This document shows, one piece after another, positions 59,896 to 64,000 of a stretch of 64,000 nt of DNA (its first letter is position 1; every line of letters starts with the position of its first letter). Both the position numbers and the translations under genes were made by a program. The stretch lies in NCBI RefSeq assembly GCF_001299635.1, contig NZ_JRHN01000031.1, forward strand, positions 186,001-250,000, written 5' to 3'. Source of the DNA: Clostridioides difficile. GTDB lineage: Bacteria > Bacillota > Clostridia > Peptostreptococcales > Peptostreptococcaceae. The notes under the pieces were generated by a model. That model was given only the letters and a program-made list of their open reading frames with translations, was not told where the DNA came from and did no database searches.

Positions 59896-60633
59896 CTACA
59901 TTTGTCTTAATACAGCATCATATAAGACTTCTCCAATAGGTTTATTTATTACAAGAGAAGCTGATTTATCATAAACTGTGTTTGCTTTATTAATAAGAGC
60001 AATGTATTTACCTTTATAATAATCTATAAAACTTGCAGCGGGATATACAGCTAGTGATGTACCTCCTATAATTAATAAATCAGCATTACTTATAGCAGAA
60101 ATTGTTTTAGTAATAACATCATTGTCAAGAGCTTCTTCATAAAGTACTACATCAGGTTTTACTATAGAACCACATTTGTCACAATAAGGAATATTACCAC
60201 CTAGGTTTAACATAGCTTCTAAATCAAAAAATTTACCACACTTAGTACAATAATTTCTGTGCACAGAACCATGTAGTTCTAAGACATTTTTGCTTCCAGC
60301 CATTTGGTGAAGCCCATCAATATTTTGAGTTATAATAGCTTTAAGTTTGCCCATCTCTTCAAGTTTTGCCAAGGCTATATGAGCATTGTTTGGCTTTGCA
60401 TTAGGATATATTAATTTATCTTTATAAAATTCAAAAAAATCTTCTGGGTATCTAACAAAAAAAGTATGTGAAACTAATTGTTCAGCAGTAAATTGTTTAT
60501 TGAGTTTCTGGCTAAACAGTCCAGTAGAACTTCTAAAGTCTGGTATATTAGATTCAGTTGACACACCTGCTCCACCAAAAAATACTATATTGTTATGATT
60601 AGCTATCAATTCTTTTAAGTTATTTGCATCCAT
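59896..60633 (-). CDS. cobB: Sir2-family NAD-dependent protein deacetylase
   Basis: A 245-residue sirtuin. FFGGAGVSTESNIPDFRS binds NAD, TQNIDGLHQMAGSKNVLELHGSVH holds the catalytic His. The zinc ribbon is CTKC...CDKC, then GSIVKPDVVLYEE and IIGGTSLAVYPAASFI close the NAD pocket. It removes acetyl groups from lysines of metabolic enzymes using NAD. GGAGGTG precedes ATG 60633. It is divergent from acd, with a 295-base gap between that contains the acd promoter. Confidence 0.93.
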   Translation of the reverse strand: MDANNLKELIANHNNIVFFGGAGVSTESNIPDFRSSTGLFSQKLNKQFTAEQLVSHTFFVRYPEDFFEFYKDKLIYPNAKPNNAHIALAKLEEMGKLKAIITQNIDGLHQMAGSKNVLELHGSVHRNYCTKCGKFFDLEAMLNLGGNIPYCDKCGSIVKPDVVLYEEALDNDVITKTISAISNADLLIIGGTSLAVYPAASFIDYYKGKYIALINKANTVYDKSASLVINKPIGEVLYDAVLRQM

Positions 60634-60855
60634 AGTTACACCTCCAAATTATTATATATAAATTGTACTACATATTAGGATATTTATGTTACTTTATTAG
60701 AGCCCTGTGTTTTTAAAATAAATTTATGTGGTAATCACATGTAACATTATAAGTATTATAAAAAAAATCTATTTTCATATTTAAAAAACCTATAGCTTAA
60801 TAAGACGAATAAAGAATTTATAAATAGAATGTATACAAAATGTAAATAGACAATA

Positions 60856-60884
60856 TTTACTAAAATCACAAGTTGTCGTATAAT
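60856..60884 (+). promoter_or_regulatory. Candidate promoter of acd
   Basis: TTTACT (60856-60861), 17 bases and TATAAT (60879-60884), about 45 bases upstream of the acd start. Confidence 0.5.
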
Positions 60885-60928
60885 TATATTAAAATTGTTT
60901 TAGTGTATAAGAAGGGCGGGGGAAGTAC

Positions 60929-62752
60929 GTGAAGAAAAAAGCAGCGTTAGCAACATTAGCTGTATTACCCTTAAGTATGATAAATGCACATGCTGATGGG
61001 GATGTAGGTATAGTGACTATAAATTATTTAAATGTAAGAAATGAGCCAACTGCCGAAAGTAGTATAGCATTTGTTGCTAAGAAAGATGACAAGGTTTTAA
61101 TTAAAGACTCTTCTGATGGATGGTATAAAATAAAAGCTGAATCTGGACAAGAAGGTTGGGCTTCGTCAAAATATATAGCAAAATCAAATGGTGATTCTTT
61201 AAGAACATCTACAAATAAAGAAAAACAAGTTACTTCAAATAGTTTAAATATGAGAAATGGAGCAGGCACAAGTTATAGAATCATAACTGTACTAAAAAAA
61301 GGACAAAAAGTAGAGGTAGTATCAGAGAGTAATGGATGGTCTAAAATAAAATATGATGGAAGATTAGGATATGTATCTAGTTCTTACTTAGGAGATATCT
61401 CAAACTCAACCAATAGCTCAAAAACTAAACAAGTAAATACAACTTCATTAAATGTAAGAAGTGGACCAAATACAAGTTATGGTTTATTAGGTAAGTTGCC
61501 AAAAGGAAGCAAAGTGGAAGTAATATCAGAAAGTAATGGATGGTCTAAAATAAAGTATAATGGAAAAGATGCGTATGTATCAAGTATGTATTTATCAGAG
61601 GTAGGTCAAAGTAGCTCAGATGACTCTAGTCAAAGTAATGACAAAAAAAATACTGATAAGGTTGTAAATACAGCTTCATTAAATGTAAGAAGTGGGCCAG
61701 GTTCTACATATAGTAAGTTAGGGAAGGTATATAAAGGGAGTAAAGTAACTGTATTGTCAGAGAGTAGTGGATGGGCTAAAATTAGCTTTAATAATAAAGA
61801 AGCTTTTGTAGTAGGTAATTATTTATCTACTTCAACAGATGCATCCAATAATAACTCAAATAGTAATTCTAATAATAATTCAAATAGTAATGGAAATAAT
61901 TCTTCATCATCAGGTCAAGTAAATGGTATGTCTGGTATAGGTGGAGCTAAAATTGATTACAAATCTTTGAGTTATACTTTGGAATCTCACATAAGTAAAC
62001 AAGTTGAGAAAGCGGCAGCAGGGGGAAATGTAATAGCACCAGGGAATAGAAAAAGTACTCCAAGTCCTGAATTTAGTACTTTTTCAGCTCAAAGAACAAG
62101 TTCATTTGTAAATGCAAGTTCAAGTGATATAGAATATTATTTAAATCCTAAAAACTTTACAAGTATAACTAAAGGTATGATGCAGTTTTTGAAGATTAAT
62201 AGCTATAAGGGAGGTATTTCAGAATCGAGTTTAAATTCATATCTTAATGGTTTATCTTCTAGTATCTTTAAAAATCAAGGAGCAGCATTTATAAATGCCG
62301 CTAAGAAGTACAATATAGACGTTGTATATTTGGTATCACATGCTATGTGGGAAACTGCATATGGTAAATCTACGCTTGCTCAAGGTCAGACAATAACATC
62401 TTATAAGGGTCAACCCCTTAGTAAACCAGTTAAAGTATACAATTTTTTTGGAATAGGAGCAATAGATAAAAGCGCTAATGTTTCAGGGGCAGAAGCAGCA
62501 TATTCTAATGGATGGACTAGTGTAGAAGCTACTATAGATGGTTCTGCAAAGTGGATATCTCAAAATTATATAAACAGCTCTAAATATAATCAAAACACTA
62601 TCTATAAGATGAAGTGGAATTATGATTATACATGGCATCAATATGCAACTGATGTTAATTGGGCTAATGGAATTTCTGGAATTATGGAAAATCTAATTGG
62701 TCTTTATGGAGGAGGAAGTAGTTTAGTTTTTGAGGTTCCTCAATACAAGTAA
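60929..62752 (+). CDS. acd: Peptidoglycan glucosaminidase autolysin Acd
   Basis: A 607-residue secreted autolysin. It has a signal peptide (KKAALATLAVLPLSMINAHA) and four bacterial SH3 repeats that bind the cell wall (about 30-83, 101-154, 170-222, 247-299; each has LN(V/M)R, GW and a closing Y). A Ser/Asn-rich linker (about 300-333) leads to a C-terminal GH73 glucosaminidase domain with the likely catalytic Glu475 (MWETAYGKS). It cleaves N-acetylglucosamine bonds in peptidoglycan. The start is GTG 60929 after GGGGGAAG. The layout matches Acd, described from C. difficile. Confidence 0.92.
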   Translation: MKKKAALATLAVLPLSMINAHADGDVGIVTINYLNVRNEPTAESSIAFVAKKDDKVLIKDSSDGWYKIKAESGQEGWASSKYIAKSNGDSLRTSTNKEKQVTSNSLNMRNGAGTSYRIITVLKKGQKVEVVSESNGWSKIKYDGRLGYVSSSYLGDISNSTNSSKTKQVNTTSLNVRSGPNTSYGLLGKLPKGSKVEVISESNGWSKIKYNGKDAYVSSMYLSEVGQSSSDDSSQSNDKKNTDKVVNTASLNVRSGPGSTYSKLGKVYKGSKVTVLSESSGWAKISFNNKEAFVVGNYLSTSTDASNNNSNSNSNNNSNSNGNNSSSSGQVNGMSGIGGAKIDYKSLSYTLESHISKQVEKAAAGGNVIAPGNRKSTPSPEFSTFSAQRTSSFVNASSSDIEYYLNPKNFTSITKGMMQFLKINSYKGGISESSLNSYLNGLSSSIFKNQGAAFINAAKKYNIDVVYLVSHAMWETAYGKSTLAQGQTITSYKGQPLSKPVKVYNFFGIGAIDKSANVSGAEAAYSNGWTSVEATIDGSAKWISQNYINSSKYNQNTIYKMKWNYDYTWHQYATDVNWANGISGIMENLIGLYGGGSSLVFEVPQYK

Positions 62753-62772
62753 TACATAAATAAAAAATACAG

Positions 62773-62818
62773 ACTATGGGTAGTTTTCATTTATTTAAAT
62801 TATCTATAGTTTTTTTGT
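62773..62818 (+). terminator. Terminator after acd
   Basis: ACTATGGGTA pairs with TATCTATAGT (with G-U pairs) around a long AT loop, followed by TTTTTTT. Confidence 0.75.
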
Positions 62819-62861
62819 ATATAATTTACAATGTCTAAAATTAATATTAACAAAATTTTTA

Positions 62862-62870
62862 TGTTATAAT
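62862..62870 (+). promoter_or_regulatory. Extended -10 promoter of polC
   Basis: TGT precedes TATAAT (62865-62870); no good -35 is visible 17 bases upstream. It is 95 bases from the polC start. Confidence 0.5.
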
Positions 62871-62965
62871 ATTAATTCTAAGTAAATATAAGTGAATAAC
62901 AGATAGAAATAGATAAAAAGTGGTAATAATATATATAAAGATAATTTTGAGAAAGGAGGATATAG

Positions 62966-64000
62966 ATGGAAAGTGTTAAGGAATATTTAGATAAATTGGA
63001 AATTAATAATAGTGGCCTTGGAAAGCAACTTAAAGAAGTTTACATAAATAGAGTAGTTTATTTTAAAGAAGACAAGATAGTTTATTTTTATCTAACTTCT
63101 AAGGAGATTGTTTCTCATGAGCTATTAGATAAATTTAAAGAAGAATTGATGTATAAACTCGATTATTTTAAAGATATGAGAATGAAGATAAGATTCACTG
63201 GATTTGAAAGAAAATCTAATAAAGATGTTATAAAAAAATATTGGAATAATATATTGTATATATTAAAGTATCTTTGTCCATCTATAGCAGGTTGGTATAA
63301 ACAAGTAGAATTTCTTTGTTTAGATGAAGAATTAAAAATAAAACTTCCAAAAGGTATATTTTATGAGCGATTAATGAAAAAAAATGTAATTTATGTACTT
63401 AGAACTGTGCTTAGTGAAGAATTAGGATTGGATTTAAATATAACGATTGAAAAAGCTGTTGATGAAAAAGTGAATAAAGAAAGACTTATAAGAATTAATG
63501 ATAGAGAAATGGAAGAAAAAATTAGAGCTTTGGAAATTGGAAAAATTAATAATTGTGAAGAGCGTGAAGAAGAAAGTTATGTCATCAAATCTGAAGTAGA
63601 TGAAAATTTAATCTATGGAGATAATGCAAATGCTATGATTGAAAATATAGCTGAATTAAATGCATCTTCTGGAACAGTTGCAATTGTTGGAGATATATTT
63701 GATGTTGAAACTAAAGAACTTAAAAATGGAAAAATACTTATGATAGCATCAATTACAGACTATACTAGTTCAATAAGCTGTAAATTATTTTTAACAGATA
63801 CAAATAAGGATGGAGTACTTGAAAATGTTAAAAAGGGTGCATATTTAAAAATCAAAGGTGACATAGTTTATGATACATATCAAAGAGAAATTAGTATGAT
63901 GATTAGTGGAATAAGAAAAGAGGTTAGACCAGAGAGGGAAGACAAATCAGAAGAAAAAAGGGTAGAACTACATGCACATACACAAATGTCTTCTATGGAT
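62966..64000 (+). CDS. polC: DNA polymerase III alpha subunit PolC, N-terminal part (3' truncated by window)
   Basis: The first 345 codons of the Gram-positive replicative polymerase; the frame runs off the window end. The visible part has the N-terminal domain (about 1-210), an OB-fold (about 225-325: NASSGTVAIVGDIFDVETKELKNGKILMIASITDYTSSISCKLFLTD) and the start of the PHP/polymerase region (KRVELHAHTQMSSMD), which is diagnostic for PolC. The intervening exonuclease insertion and polymerase lie outside. GAAAGGAGG precedes ATG 62966. It follows the acd terminator. Confidence 0.93.
   Translation, partial: MESVKEYLDKLEINNSGLGKQLKEVYINRVVYFKEDKIVYFYLTSKEIVSHELLDKFKEELMYKLDYFKDMRMKIRFTGFERKSNKDVIKKYWNNILYILKYLCPSIAGWYKQVEFLCLDEELKIKLPKGIFYERLMKKNVIYVLRTVLSEELGLDLNITIEKAVDEKVNKERLIRINDREMEEKIRALEIGKINNCEEREEESYVIKSEVDENLIYGDNANAMIENIAELNASSGTVAIVGDIFDVETKELKNGKILMIASITDYTSSISCKLFLTDTNKDGVLENVKKGAYLKIKGDIVYDTYQREISMMISGIRKEVRPEREDKSEEKRVELHAHTQMSSMD

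Noticed and set aside
61210-61840. Repeated DNA segments in acd that could suggest a mobile or CRISPR-like repeat
   Set aside because: They encode the SH3 domain repeats in one continuous frame; spacing follows protein domains of about 70 residues.
1-64000. Search by eye for tRNA, rRNA, CRISPR arrays, transposases, integrases and phage genes
   Set aside because: No cloverleaf-like GC-rich segments, no regular repeat-spacer series and no mobile-element proteins were seen.

Overview
The window is AT-rich low-GC Gram-positive chromosome, almost certainly Clostridioides difficile. The evidence is the codon use, the clostridial gene orders (iscR-iscS-iscU-mnmA-alaS; rnc-radical SAM-smc-ftsY-ylxM-ffh), a four-SH3 glucosaminidase autolysin matching Acd, a B12-dependent ribonucleotide reductase, and spore genes. 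It is mostly core chromosome. I see no rRNA, tRNA, prophage, insertion sequence or CRISPR array.

Layout. 1-11.8 kb is the chromosome-segregation, protein-targeting and ribosome-assembly block: 3' end of rnc, an Elp3-like radical SAM gene, smc, ftsY, ylxM, ffh, rpsP, khpA, rimM, trmD, rplS with a leader RNA, and rbgA. 12-18.5 kb holds two paralogous branched-chain amino acid carriers (brnQ) with long AT-rich leaders and CodY-like boxes, then nrdJ. 18.6-20.8 kb has rnhB, an FMN-dependent alpha-hydroxy-acid dehydrogenase with an N-terminal cysteine cluster, and a small acidic protein. 20.9-26.8 kb is a leftward block: a CarD/CdnL-type RNA polymerase-binding protein and a five-gene sensor kinase / NarL-type regulator / ABC ATPase / two-permease set with the architecture of the Bacillus LnrJKLMN drug-resistance system.

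26.9-34.5 kb returns to the conserved yraN-comM-dprA-topA series followed directly by codY, then rarA and an acetyltransferase. 35.3-45.4 kb is iron-sulfur and tRNA metabolism: iscR-iscS-iscU, mnmA, a T-box-controlled alaS, ireB, a large membrane protein of unknown function, ruvX and a DUF1292 gene. 45.6-50.5 kb has fur, a membrane hydrolase, RNase J, a small acid-soluble spore protein and a D,D-carboxypeptidase. 50.7-52.6 kb is a leftward accessory group (DUF2000, AraC regulator, acetyltransferase). 52.8-58.1 kb has a site-2-protease-like peptidase, scpA, scpB, a DUF2953 gene, the spore protein gene ytfJ, a MarR regulator and pepA. 58.2-64 kb has a YwaF-like membrane protein, a 46-codon gene, a MazG-like gene, a sirtuin, acd and the 5' end of polC.

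Links between genes: codY lies 18 kb from two brnQ genes that carry CodY-like boxes. SMC (1.4 kb) and its partners ScpA/ScpB (53.5 kb) are both present. FtsY and Ffh form the targeting pathway. IscS supplies sulfur both to IscU for Fe-S clusters and to MnmA for tRNA thiolation. Self-regulation is suggested by a dyad at the iscR promoter and a Fur-like box at the fur promoter. The main points of interest are accessory insertions into otherwise conserved gene orders, a pair of near-consensus divergent promoters sharing one palindrome (21.5 kb), and dyads upstream of the LnrLMN-like transporter genes. Start codons were set by Shine-Dalgarno spacing. All family assignments come from reading the translations, without database searches.
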